A stretch of 64,000 bases of DNA from a virus: IMG/VR virus record IMGVR_UViG_3300029258_002326, positions 62,001 to 126,000 of that record, one strand, 5' to 3'. The notes under the pieces were generated by a model, which was not told the DNA's origin, did no database searches, and saw nothing but the letters and a program-made list of their open reading frames with translations. The position numbers and the translations under genes were made by a program. Shown here piece after piece: positions 24,423-35,800 of the stretch (position 1 is its first letter; each line of letters starts with the position of its first letter).

Positions 24423-24851
24423 ATGCCGATAGCTAACCAACCACCCCCTGTTTCAAGCTCATCCACGAGGATGTCGCTCGCGTTTCCATTCCAGGCCGGG
24501 CCTACATCTTTTCCTGCTATGTCAGATCCAAACATGACGACATTCCACAGGATTGTTTCATTGATAATGACGGGGCCAGGGGAGAGGGTAATGCAGCCTG
24601 ATCTTTTTGTGGATCTTCAGGAATTCATGTTTGAGAATTTGACGCCAATCGTTGCAGCCAGGATAGCTTCATCGGTCTCCAGGGCGATAGGCATCTGGAT
24701 TCCAGAGGCGAAGGTGGAGAATGTCACTGCCGAGATCAAGGACACGAATGACAAGACGCAGTCTACGATCCTCATAGGCATAGACTACGTAGAGGCGAAC
24801 CAGTCTGTATCAGTCCAGGTTCCGTTAACCGTTGGTATCACTACCCCGTAG
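24423..24851 (+). CDS. Baseplate wedge protein (T4 gp25-like)
   Basis: A 142-aa wedge/sheath-initiator protein. The diagnostic motif IVSLIMTGPGERVMQPDLFV is followed by DLQEFMFENLTPIVAARIAS and AIGIWIPEAKVENV, which is the conserved gp25/gpW core. The N-terminal 35 residues are a Pro/Ser-rich extension with FPFQAG. It lies directly before baseplate J, the standard pairing. GGTAAGG precedes the ATG. Confidence 0.88.
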   Translation: MPIANQPPPVSSSSTRMSLAFPFQAGPTSFPAMSDPNMTTFHRIVSLIMTGPGERVMQPDLFVDLQEFMFENLTPIVAARIASSVSRAIGIWIPEAKVENVTAEIKDTNDKTQSTILIGIDYVEANQSVSVQVPLTVGITTP

Positions 24852-24860
24852 GAGTTAGTT

Positions 24861-27125
24861 ATGACGACTGATCCATATAATCCACTTGTTCAAGATCTTG
24901 TTCCGCTGAACAAGGTGAAGTATGCGGCTCGTGATTACCCTAGTATTTTCGACTCGTTGCTGCGGCGTATCAAGATTGAATACGGAGACGTGTACAATGA
25001 TTACGCGACCACCACTCAAGGGATTATGTTCCTGGAGCTGATGGCGTTCGCCGCGCAGGAGATCCAGTGGTATCTCGACAGAACTGCGAGTGATTGCTTC
25101 CTGGGGACGGCTAGGACTCGTTCCGCTGTTGCTCGGCTGGTTAGCCAGATTGGGTACAAGATGCGACCGGCAGCGGCGTCTAGCACGACGTTGACGCTCA
25201 CATTCCCGGATGGGACGACTGGCCCATTTACGATGCCTGCGAGGTGGAGGTTTCAAGGGCCAGACGGTCTCGTGTTTGAGAGTTATGCGGAGTTCTCTCA
25301 GCCTACGGCGCTCGGTGCCGGTGCAGAGATCGAGATCCCGGTGCGCCAGGGTCAAACGAGGCTTCTGTCGTACACTGGGGACGGAACGAAGAACCAAAGC
25401 TACCGCATGACTAATGCCGATACTGAAAAGTACGTGGCTAACGGTGCTGTGGATGTATGGGTTGACGGGGCTCTTTGGACAGAGAACGAATTCCTAGAGT
25501 ACGAGAAGACCAATCAGTACGAGGTTGCCTATAACTACGACCCGCCTATCGTCCAATTTGGCGACGGGATTGCTGGGAATGTCCCTCCAGATACTTCGGA
25601 CGTCAAAATACGGTTTATTATCATCGATGGAGAGAAGGGGAACGTAAAGTCGGGGACCATAGCCTCCTCTATTGATACGCTCATTGTCGGTGGTTCGGCT
25701 GTCACGTTCACGGTGAATAACGAAGTCGGATCTACAGGTGGAACTGAGCCAGAAACTGCGGACAGTGCCCGCAAAATTGCTCCGTTCTCGTTCGCTGCTC
25801 GTGGTGCGGCGATTACAGAGACTGACTATGAGGCTCTTGCGAACAGTTACACCGATTCAACCTACGGTTCAGTTGCTAAGTCTTATGCGTACAACCCTCG
25901 CGGTCCACATGAGGATGCGGAGTTCAACGGTCTTATCGAGGACGTAAAAGAGGATCTGACTGACAACACCGTTAGCATGACGGCCAAGGAGACAGCGGCG
26001 GCAACCACAGCGGCGGAGATTTCGACCCCGATAGCCGGGTTAGAAACCGATGCGACCAATGCTGAGTCGATACGCGCAGACTTGGTTTCCCAGATAGGCA
26101 CAGCGAAGACTCAGTGCACTACCGCATCGTCGAGTTCAACCAGTTCAGAGTCCAGCTCTGCGTTGGCCGGAACTAACTGTGACGATGCCACGACGCTGAT
26201 AAACAGTGTAATTGCATACGTGGAGGCGGTAGGGGCAGCTGCTCCAACGTGGACCTCATCTCATGTTACGGAGATAACGGACAATCTGAATTCCGCTCTT
26301 AGTTCTATTGCTTCGGCCAGTAGCAACTCTACGAACGCCAGGACGGCGTCTGGAGCGGCGGCTTCGGCACTTGGTACTGCGATCAATGATTACCTAGCTC
26401 CTGCGCTGGACAGCGTGGAGAACGCGGCTCCTGTGTCTCCTGCGTTCACCCTGCCGACGATCATTGCGTCCATGACCTCGAATACTGCGTCCATAGAGAC
26501 TTCTGTCGAGGGAACGGGCGGGCTCCAGGATCAGCTTTCGACCATGGAGGGGGAGGCGTCCGCGCTCGACACATCTGTGAATTTGGTCCTTACGGATATG
26601 CACGACAGGATCGGGAGGCTGTTCTCGGACGACTGCCAGAGCAACTACGTCCAAGTTCCTATCCTTGGATTGGATGTGGACGGCAACTACTCTGCTCCTT
26701 CGGTCGGTTTGATGGTCGGGCTCCAGTCCCATTTGAACAGCATCAAGGAAGTTACTCAGAATGTTGAGGTGATAGACGGAAGCGCATCGCTGGTTCCTGT
26801 CGACATTGAGATGACTCTTGTCGTCAATAAGGACGCCTACAAAGAGGCGGAGGTTGTATCCGATGTCGTGGCGACGATCCTGGGGATGCTCAAGGGCCGG
26901 GATTTCAATTCCCCCTTGTACCTGTCTGATCTGTACAAAAACGTCAGGATCACATCTGACGGAATAACGAGGGTAAACATTGAAATAACAGGTCCGATTG
27001 TCTCTCCTTCCGTGTTTGACACAGAGGGCAACGTCGTGCCTGGAGAGAACAAAATCATCAACTACGGATCGCTAATAATCAGAGATGAAGATGGTATCGT
27101 TCTGTATCCCGCTTCACCTGCTTAA
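24861..27125 (+). CDS. Baseplate J-like wedge protein (T4 gp6-like) with long helical insert
   Basis: A 754-aa protein. The N-terminus has the family pattern (VKYAARDYPSIFDSLLRRIK, FLELMAFAAQEIQWYLDRTA, FLGTARTRSAVARLVSQIGY). A central part reads VQFGDGIAGNVPPDTSDVKI then FAARGAAITETDYEALANSY. The C-terminus is typical of baseplate J (VDIEMTLVVNKDAYKEAEVV, SPLYLSDLYKNVRITSDGI). Between residues about 360 and 580 lies an Ala/Ser/Thr-rich coiled-coil-like insert (TTAAEISTPIAGLE, TASSSSTSSESSSA) absent from ordinary J proteins. It forms the wedge ring with gp25. Confidence 0.88.
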   Translation: MTTDPYNPLVQDLVPLNKVKYAARDYPSIFDSLLRRIKIEYGDVYNDYATTTQGIMFLELMAFAAQEIQWYLDRTASDCFLGTARTRSAVARLVSQIGYKMRPAAASSTTLTLTFPDGTTGPFTMPARWRFQGPDGLVFESYAEFSQPTALGAGAEIEIPVRQGQTRLLSYTGDGTKNQSYRMTNADTEKYVANGAVDVWVDGALWTENEFLEYEKTNQYEVAYNYDPPIVQFGDGIAGNVPPDTSDVKIRFIIIDGEKGNVKSGTIASSIDTLIVGGSAVTFTVNNEVGSTGGTEPETADSARKIAPFSFAARGAAITETDYEALANSYTDSTYGSVAKSYAYNPRGPHEDAEFNGLIEDVKEDLTDNTVSMTAKETAAATTAAEISTPIAGLETDATNAESIRADLVSQIGTAKTQCTTASSSSTSSESSSALAGTNCDDATTLINSVIAYVEAVGAAAPTWTSSHVTEITDNLNSALSSIASASSNSTNARTASGAAASALGTAINDYLAPALDSVENAAPVSPAFTLPTIIASMTSNTASIETSVEGTGGLQDQLSTMEGEASALDTSVNLVLTDMHDRIGRLFSDDCQSNYVQVPILGLDVDGNYSAPSVGLMVGLQSHLNSIKEVTQNVEVIDGSASLVPVDIEMTLVVNKDAYKEAEVVSDVVATILGMLKGRDFNSPLYLSDLYKNVRITSDGITRVNIEITGPIVSPSVFDTEGNVVPGENKIINYGSLIIRDEDGIVLYPASPA

Positions 27126-27139
27126 TAGGAGAGTTCCAC

Positions 27140-29791
27140 ATGTCGAATGAAGAGACTCCTAGATTCCGATGGCCCTTTCCTGCGTGGAACGCTGACTGGC
27201 AGAAGTGGCAGGATGTATTTGAAGACCTGATTACCAATGTCGATGCAGCAATGTTCTCTGCGGTGGACGGAACTCGTCTGATTTTTAAATCCATTCCGAA
27301 CGCTGAGATCGTCGCGAACGGCCCCGGTTACGACATGGTAATGGATGGCCCTCTGGTGATGCAGTCGAGGGCTCACGGTGTTGAGGTCACGGTACCTGCG
27401 GGCACATACTCTCTGGAGACGTTGGCCGTTGCGGCTCTCACGTCTACTCCGGGGGCGGTGGGTGCCCAGTCTATAGAGTGGGAGATGTTGGAGGGGGGGA
27501 TCAGTTCATCTCCGGACATACTTCCTTTGGGCTATGTGGACGATAGCTACAACATAACCTGGTGGAATGGCGCCCGACTAGTTGCAGGAGCGGGTAATCT
27601 GCCCTTGTTCGGATCGGCGGCTGGAAGCGGCGGGACTCCTGGCGGATCAGACGGCCAGATACAATACAACAACGGCGGGGTGTTCGGCGGCGCGTCGGAG
27701 TTCACATACAACGATTCCACGGACAAGGTTGGGCTTCGTAATACGGCTCCATTTTTTGACATTGATGTGGTTAATCCTGCGAGCGCGGGTGCATCGGTTG
27801 GGGTCCGGACATATCACGACTCTGCAAGTCCTGGTTTGCTGTGCGTAAGATCTCGCGGAACTGCGGCGGCGCGAACGGCTGTTCAGAGTGGGGATATACT
27901 AGGCTCTCTCAACTTCATGGGGTTTCATGGCTCGTCTGATTTCAGCGTCCACAATCCTGTGGCTATCATGGCCGAGGCGGTCGAGAACTTTACCGCAGGA
28001 GCTGGGGGTACAGACCTCGCTCTGTTCACGTGTCCTGTTGGAGGAACGATAGCTACAAGGAGGGTCACTGTCACAGCCGAAGGCGACCTGGACATGTATT
28101 CAGGCGCTATCAGCGTTCAGTCTTACAATGGGACAGCTATTGCCGGTGCGATCGAATGGGACGGGAGCAACTTCCGAGGGTACGACGGTGCAAGTTGGGT
28201 GAATTTAGACAGTGCTGGAGGCGGCGGAGACGGAGAAGTCTACATAAACGACATCGTTCCGAACGGAGGCGGGAACGTGGGAACGAAGGTTTATACGACC
28301 GGTTCCGACGATAAAATTCTTGAGTCTTGTGTGTCGGACGATTCCAGTTTGAGGGTGTACGTTATCGCCCTGATAGGGCCGAGCAATCTCAGGCCGTCTG
28401 TTACCGTTAATGGCACGGCTGTGGGCAACTGGGACTACACTGCGTATCAAGACGACAACCGGGTTCTGTTCCGTGGGTACGCGGACATCACCTTAGTGGG
28501 GACAACCGTGACTGCTACTCATGAGGATGGATCAACTGCTTCGTGCACGGTGGCCGAGGACGTTAAGCCTGTTATCAGCACATTAGTGTTTGCGAATGGC
28601 TACCCTGGATCTCAAACCGAGCTTAAAGCCGGTGATGAATTCGACATAAGCGTCACAGCTGATCTGGCGTTTGTGGAGGTCGAAGTAGAGGACTCCGGAG
28701 CGTGCGATTCGCAGAGTGAGGTGGTTGCTTCAACCACGAATACGACGATCACTTCGGTTATAGCTGATCGAGGGACGACGAACGTAGCCAGGCCCGCACG
28801 CGTGAGGGTTAAGAAGTCCACGGGGACTTGGAGCGACTGGGTCTACACGAATGCAGGTGGGTCTGTTGACGGAATAAATCTGGTCAACTGCAACAACTTG
28901 TATCCTTCCGTGGAGGCCATGACGCAGGTGTCGATCACGTATCCCGCTACGCAAGAAGCGATCAAGGATTCGGAGACGGTGTCTGTTCATTGTACCTGTA
29001 GTGACTACGACACGATTGCTTACTCTTCACCGAACAGCGATTTGAGCATTCCTAGTTCAACCACTTACGTGGAGGACAAGACAGGGATCTCCAGGATCGC
29101 CGGAAGTTACAATCTGACCACTACGAACTACAGGGTGTCCTGTAATCGAGCAGCCAACGACGCTGATACAGTGGAAGACTTGGTTGTCTATGTTGCTCAC
29201 GTTGCGGCTACTGTAACCATGAGTGAGGCGTCAAGGCTGCGTACAGGTGGTACAAATGGAACCACAACTCAGGGCCATACCATAACCTTGACAGCCAATC
29301 AGGAGCTTCGGATAGCACCTACGATTGCCGCTCCAAGTGCTAATGGTGGAACGTGGGATGGATTGTTCACCGGGGGTCCTCTCGTTTGGACGAGGACATT
29401 GCAGTGTCACGATACGGACGACACTCCTGGAACTTACACATACCAGGCTTTGAGCGCATACAATTTGGCGAACATCGAGACGACTTCTTACACGGGGGAC
29501 TCGAACTACGTGATCGGTGGATTCGTGAGTAGAGTGATCGCGCTGGCGGCGTTTGCGAACGAGGCCACGTTTACGGCCAAGGTTGCTGATTATGCAAAAT
29601 GCACGTTGACGTGGACTGTTAAGTCGTTGCCCAACAAGCGGGCGTTCAATACGACTACGACGCCGGATGCTAACAGTTGGTGTCTAGCTGGGACACTTGG
29701 GGTATCGCCGACTACGGCCAGGATCTTGGACACGGCAGCGGCCAGTTCTTCATCCGATGAGACATCCCTAACAATTGAAGAGACCATCTAG
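27140..29791 (+). CDS. Tail fibre protein A with shared N-terminal anchor
   Basis: An 883-aa fibre. Residues 1-160 (RFRWPFPAWNADWQKWQDVF, PGAVGAQSIEWEM, GYVDDSYNITWWNGARL) match the N-terminus of the fibre at 38750 and probably attach it to the baseplate. A GGSDGQIQYNNGGVFGG linker and an AGAIEWDGSNFRGYDGASWV unit follow, both repeated in the giant fibre next door. The C-terminal half (after about residue 370) is beta-rich with Ig-like stretches (SVTVNGTAVGNWDYTAYQDD, ITLTANQELRIAPTI) and may bind receptor. Confidence 0.85.
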   Translation: MSNEETPRFRWPFPAWNADWQKWQDVFEDLITNVDAAMFSAVDGTRLIFKSIPNAEIVANGPGYDMVMDGPLVMQSRAHGVEVTVPAGTYSLETLAVAALTSTPGAVGAQSIEWEMLEGGISSSPDILPLGYVDDSYNITWWNGARLVAGAGNLPLFGSAAGSGGTPGGSDGQIQYNNGGVFGGASEFTYNDSTDKVGLRNTAPFFDIDVVNPASAGASVGVRTYHDSASPGLLCVRSRGTAAARTAVQSGDILGSLNFMGFHGSSDFSVHNPVAIMAEAVENFTAGAGGTDLALFTCPVGGTIATRRVTVTAEGDLDMYSGAISVQSYNGTAIAGAIEWDGSNFRGYDGASWVNLDSAGGGGDGEVYINDIVPNGGGNVGTKVYTTGSDDKILESCVSDDSSLRVYVIALIGPSNLRPSVTVNGTAVGNWDYTAYQDDNRVLFRGYADITLVGTTVTATHEDGSTASCTVAEDVKPVISTLVFANGYPGSQTELKAGDEFDISVTADLAFVEVEVEDSGACDSQSEVVASTTNTTITSVIADRGTTNVARPARVRVKKSTGTWSDWVYTNAGGSVDGINLVNCNNLYPSVEAMTQVSITYPATQEAIKDSETVSVHCTCSDYDTIAYSSPNSDLSIPSSTTYVEDKTGISRIAGSYNLTTTNYRVSCNRAANDADTVEDLVVYVAHVAATVTMSEASRLRTGGTNGTTTQGHTITLTANQELRIAPTIAAPSANGGTWDGLFTGGPLVWTRTLQCHDTDDTPGTYTYQALSAYNLANIETTSYTGDSNYVIGGFVSRVIALAAFANEATFTAKVADYAKCTLTWTVKSLPNKRAFNTTTTPDANSWCLAGTLGVSPTTARILDTAAASSSSDETSLTIEETI

Positions 29792-29815
29792 GTAGATTAA
29801 CGCGGAGGAAATCTC

Positions 29816-32800
29816 ATGGCCGATGCCAGTTCGAACCAGTTTGAGATCGAAAGAAGACAAATAACCTGGAGCCCATTAACAACATTGAATGATGGGATTA
29901 CCGCGCTAACGTGGGACGCAGATCCGAATACGGTGGTTCCCGGCAACAGCGATGGTGAGGATTGGTTGTACGGCCTCCCTATAGGGCATCTCTATAAGCA
30001 GTCTGACGCGACGCTGTGGTGGAAGACTGGATCGCCGAATACGTGGCAGCAGGTTGGGGTTGGGGATGTCACAGGGGATGAGATTATATCCTCCGATGTC
30101 ACCTACTATGTAGACGGGACTGATGGAGACGACGCTGACGACGGGCTTTCATGGGGCAACGCCTGGAAGACTCTTTCTAGATTATGCACGAGGGATGCAA
30201 ATCATATCCCACGCATTCTGGCTGCGGATGTAGTGGTCAACGTCAAGAACACCACGTACTCGATTGGAACCGAGTATCATCTTCTCGCGGACTCGTTTGT
30301 GGGCGCTGGCGGTTCTCTTACTATTGTTGGGGAGCTTACCGAGGTGGAGGCTGATCTTATCCCGACGGGCTGGGATAATACGACATCTTCGGCGACCTTT
30401 GCGACCTACGTAGATGCGTCGGCTGAGTCATGGACAACAGATGAGCACCGAGGGCATTTTCTTGAATTTACCACTGGTCACACGTCTGGTGTTTACTACC
30501 CAATTACACGAAACACAGCGACTCGACTTGAGTGTGTGAATCTTCCGGTTCTTTCAGGGACGGACAGGTTTAGGATTGTTTCGATGCCTAAGCTCAGGGC
30601 AGCTCAAGTGTCTACTCCGGGGACGTTGCTTGAGTATACTGCTCCCCATTTTGGCGCTGCGTTCGTGACCGAGAATTGCACGGCGCCGATCGTGTTCAAG
30701 CATTTGGACATGTGGGAAGTCGATGACGCCTATGGTTTCATCATGGGTTCAAGGGCGTATTTTGCCTCTGACAAACTGAATCCAATTGCGGGATATTCAA
30801 CAGTCCAGAACGAGGTCAGAGAAGTAAACCAAACTCCAGGGTATTGCATTGAATGTAATATGCCTCCTGGGTTCACCAATACGGATAACTGGCAGTTCAT
30901 TCGGTGCAATTTCAATATCGACAATTGGAACTCGATCAATGTTCGTGCGGGTTGTTCCGACATCAATGTTTTAGGCTGCATCTTTGACGGGGACTTGGCG
31001 GATGGCTGGGGTATTTACGTCTACGACGATGTATCCCTTGTTGTCAGTGCTACGAGGTTCAAGGATCAGACCCATGGGATCATCTCGGCGGGTCGATGTT
31101 CTGTTCGAGTCTTTTACGCCACTTATTTCGAGAACGTTACGAACGCAATAGCTCCCATGGGGTCCCTGATCGATATGTCGGCGTTGCAAGATGTCGGCTC
31201 AGGGGTCCGGTTCAAAAATGTTACTAATGCAGTGAACCTCGTTGGCAATACGCTTCTGGTGACGTCCGATGGAGATTTCGGGGCGATAACTGACACGGTG
31301 ACCAACGAGATCGTGTTGGCGAATGATCCGTCTGTGATCACTGCTGATTTCGCCGATGTTGTTGCAGAACAGAGGATCTCGAACGCTGCGAGTGGATCGG
31401 CTGTAATCTACGTAGACAGTTCAGATTATGTACCAAAGGGTAAATCTGAGTACGACAACACATCCTCTGGCCTGACTGCTACGAACTACCAGGACGCTAT
31501 TGACGAGATAGACACCACGGTAACTGGGGCGACGTTAAATGCGGACACTTCCTTGGCCGGTAATGGGTACTTCCTGGATGAGGACAATATGGCCTCTGAC
31601 GATGCCACGAAAGTCGCATCGCAGCAGTCCATCGTAGCGTATGTTGGCTCTGTGGTTGCTAGTGCCAAGGCATACAAGGGCGGGTATAACGCGGATACGA
31701 ATACTCCTGACCTGGATGTCTCCCCTAGTTCATCGATTGAAATCGGAGATGTGTACGACGTAACTGTTGCCGGAACCTTCTTTACGATTGATGTCGAGAT
31801 TGGCGACATGCTTACCGCAAAGCAGGATGCTCCGACCACGGCAGCGCACTGGGTGATCACGCAGGCTAATTTGTCTGCTGCGAGTATCAAGACGCAGTAC
31901 GAGTCCAACTCTGACACGAACGCATACACGGACGCCGAGAAAACCAAGGTCGGCCACATTTCGGTAACCCAGGCTGTTGACCTCGACGCTATCGAAACAG
32001 CGGTCGGTCTCAACACGGCTAAAGTCACGAATGCGACCCATACGGGGGACGTAACCGGTGATGGAGCGCTGACCATTGCTGCGGGCGCAGTCGACATTGC
32101 GATGCTGAGCGCATCCGGAACTCCAGGCGCAACCACATTCCTGCGTGGTGACAACACGTGGTCCGTTCCAGCCGGGGCCGGTGATGTTTCCAAGGTCGGG
32201 ACTCCTGTAGATAATCAAGTTGGCGTATGGACCGGGGACGGAACCATTGAAGGGGACACTGATCTCACGTTCGATGGTAGTAACCTAAGTGTCGGTGGAA
32301 ATATTGTTGTTGGCGGTACGGTAGACGGGATCGATATTGGAACCGATGTGGCTGCCAATACGTTGAAAGTCACAAACGCTACGCATACAGGTGATGTGAC
32401 CGGGGACGGTGCGCTCACTATAGCTGCCGACGCTGTTACTTACGCGAAGATGCAGAACGTTGTAGCGGATGAGAGAATCCTGGGTAACGTCGCAGGGGCA
32501 GGTGAGCCGGTTGTTGAATTAACAGCGACCCAGGTCAGGGCTATGATCAATGTGGCGGATGGTGCCACAGCGGTAACGGTCAGCGACATTGCTTACAACG
32601 CTACGAGCTGGAATGCCAATACCGATGCTGCGTCCAAGAATGCGATCCGGGACAAGATCGAGATAATGGATACGGCCATCGGGCTCAATACCGCTAAAAC
32701 TACCAACGCGACTCACACGGGAGACGCGACTGGTTCTGGGGCTCTAACGCTGGCTAACGCTGCCATTACTGGCAAGGGCACCGTCACAGCGGACGGTGCT

Positions 32801-35800
32801 GATTACGTGTTATTGAGCGACACAAGTGACAGTGGAAACCTAAAGAAAGCGCTCGTGAGTGACCTTGGGGGCAGTGGGGATGTAACCAAGGTCGGAACGC
32901 CAGCAAATAATCAGATTGGTGTTTGGACCGGTGACGGGACTATCGAAGGCGACGCTGACTTTGTCTGGGATGGGACAAATGAAGCCTTGGGGATCGGGAC
33001 CTCTAATCCAGCAGCATCTCTTTTCATTTCGAGAGAGGACGCGAATGCGTCTGATATTATCCTCCAGAACACAAACAACACTGGAGAACACGGCAGCCTT
33101 TCCTTCTCTCGTGGAAGGGGCACAGAGGCGTCTCCCCTGGCAGTGGAAACCGGGGACAACCTTGGCGTTATAAGTTGGGCAGGCGTCGAAGCAGATGGCA
33201 CGGGGAACCGGAAAGGGTCCGCTTACATCTACGGTGTTGCAGAGGGTGACTGGAGCACAAATATCCGCCCAACATACCTGTCGTTCCGCACGTCCTCTTC
33301 GACCGTTAGCGATCTCGGGGTTGAGAGACTCAGGATCACGGGAAACGGACGAGTATCGACTGGGAACACGGCATCTCCTGATGTTGATCCTGGCGGACTG
33401 ACATTGCAGCAAGGGACAGGGGATCTGAAGATTCTGACCCTTAAAAGCTCGGACGTTTCGCATCCGTTCACGGGATCCGAAGAGGCCGATACGTATGGAT
33501 CGTTCAATAAGTGGAACGGGACGCTGGGTGGCGTCCAGCTTACAGGTTGTGCCTCTACAGGAAACGAAGTAGGGGTGAACTTAAGTTCGCGAGTTCAGAC
33601 CCCTTCGACAACTACAACTACCTCCTCTCGCGGTGGCGTTCATCTAATGTCTCGCAAGTCCGACGGCGGTACTGGTTCGGCGACCATGGGGAATACGGAT
33701 AACGTGTTCTCTGTTGCCAAGGGAACAGCAGCTGGCTCGACTACGCTGATCATCCAAGGCTCTGGAGACATTTATCAGACAGCGGGAGGACACAAACTCT
33801 CTAGTTGGGTAAATACCAATGTTGCAGGAGCTATCGAATGGGACGGTAGTAATTTCCGTGGGTACGACGGCGCAAGCTGGGTCAACCTGGACAATACAGG
33901 GACAGGGAGCGGAGACGTCACCAAGGTTGGAACACCCGTAAATAACCAGGTGGGCGTCTGGACCGGTGACGGAACTATCGAAGGCGACGCTAATCTGTAT
34001 TGGGATGGGACCAACGAATATCTCGGAATTGGCACTAATACCCCAGATTCATCTCTCCATATGGCCAGGGAGGACACGAACTACACATTCCTCAAGATGA
34101 TCAACACGAACGATACTAACGTGTTCCCCATCTTTACGATGTGCAGGGGTAGAGGAACGGCTGCATCTCCCACGGCTATCAAAAGCGGAGACACTTTAGG
34201 GGCACTGAACTTTGCGGGGTACGAGACTGCTGGGATCCTAAAGGGTGCGGCTTACATTTACTGTGACGCAGAGGGTGATTGGGCTACCAACGTAAGACCC
34301 TGCAACATGTCCTTTCGAACGTCGTCTTCTACGGTTGGGGATTACACAGTTGAGAGATTCCTGATCACTGGAGACGGTAGGTTGTCTACTGGGGCTGAGG
34401 CTGCTCCGGATTGTTCCCCTGGCGGGATAACGCTGAATCAGGGCGCAGAGACTGGTAGGACAGTGACCCTGAAGAATTCAGGGGTCTCACACCCATTCAC
34501 AAGCGCCGATGATGCGGATACCTTTGGTGCACTTTCATGTTGGAATCCAACAGTGGGCGGGCTGGCTATAGTCGGGTTAACCGAGACAGGTGGAAACCCT
34601 GCAATCGGTCTTAGCGCTCAAGGGGCTGCTCCTCAAACCACTACCACGGCCAGCTCGTGGGGAAACGTCCATATATATTCTCGGAAAAGTGACGGCGGCA
34701 CAGGCACAGCGAACCTAGGCAACACGGATAACATGTTTGCTTTGTCCTCCGGTGGCAGCGCCACGAGATGGATCATGCAGGGCTCTGGTGACATCTATCA
34801 GATAGCCGGTGGTTACAAGCTCTCTAGTTGGGTCAACGCAGATGTAGCTGGTGCGATTGAATGGGATGGCAGTAATTTCCGGGGCTACACAGGCTCGGCC
34901 TGGGTGAACCTAGACACTCAGGGTGCGGCGACATCTCCGGGTGGTTCAGATGCTCAAATTCAATACAACAACGGTGGTGCTTTCGGTGGCGCTTCAAGGC
35001 TTTACTACAATGACTCGACTGATCATGTAGGGCTAGGCGTCACAGACCCGGCTTGGGATCTCGAAGTTCACAATACAGTGGATGGTGCGCACGCTCTTAT
35101 GGGTTGCAGGGCCTATAGTAACTCTGGTTACTCGGCTGCTTTTGGATTGCACTCCTCTAGGGGCACGGTAGGAACTCCGATTGCTACGGCTGATCTTGGA
35201 GCACTGGGTAACATCTATTTCGTAGGCCAAGCTGACGCGAGCACAGCAAGGACTGCGGCTTTAGTAACGGCTAGAGCTGAAGAGGCGTGGTCTCTAACGC
35301 AAAGTGGGACAGGATTTAATTTCTGGACGACCGCTCTTGGAGCAACGGCATATTCGCACAAATTCACAATGAGTGGCGACGGAGACTTCAAGCTCCTTGC
35401 TGGAGGTCTTCTGGTTGGCGAATACCAAGCCATGGCGGCTGCTGGCGCGGTAGAGTGGGATGGGTCGAATTTCAGGGGATACACCGGGTCTGCTTGGGTG
35501 AACCTTGATGCCCAGACTTCGGCCACATCTCCCGGTGGATCCGACGGCCAAATTCAGTACAATAATGGTGGATCGTTCGGCGGCGACACCGATATGACCT
35601 GGGACGATGTGAACCATCGTCTAACTCTCGGTGCGAATACGATTCTTACTACTGGCGGCAACACCGCAATCGATGTGAATCCTGGTGGAATCATCCTGGA
35701 TCAGGGCGCTGGCGACGGGAATATCTTCACGCTGAAAAGCTCTGACATCAGTCACCCGTTTACCACTATTGCTAATTCAGACACTTATTTCCATATCAGG

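Noticed and set aside
31486-32193. Minus-strand open frame of 235 codons opposite the giant fibre
   Set aside because: Its repeats mirror the fibre repeats; a shadow frame.
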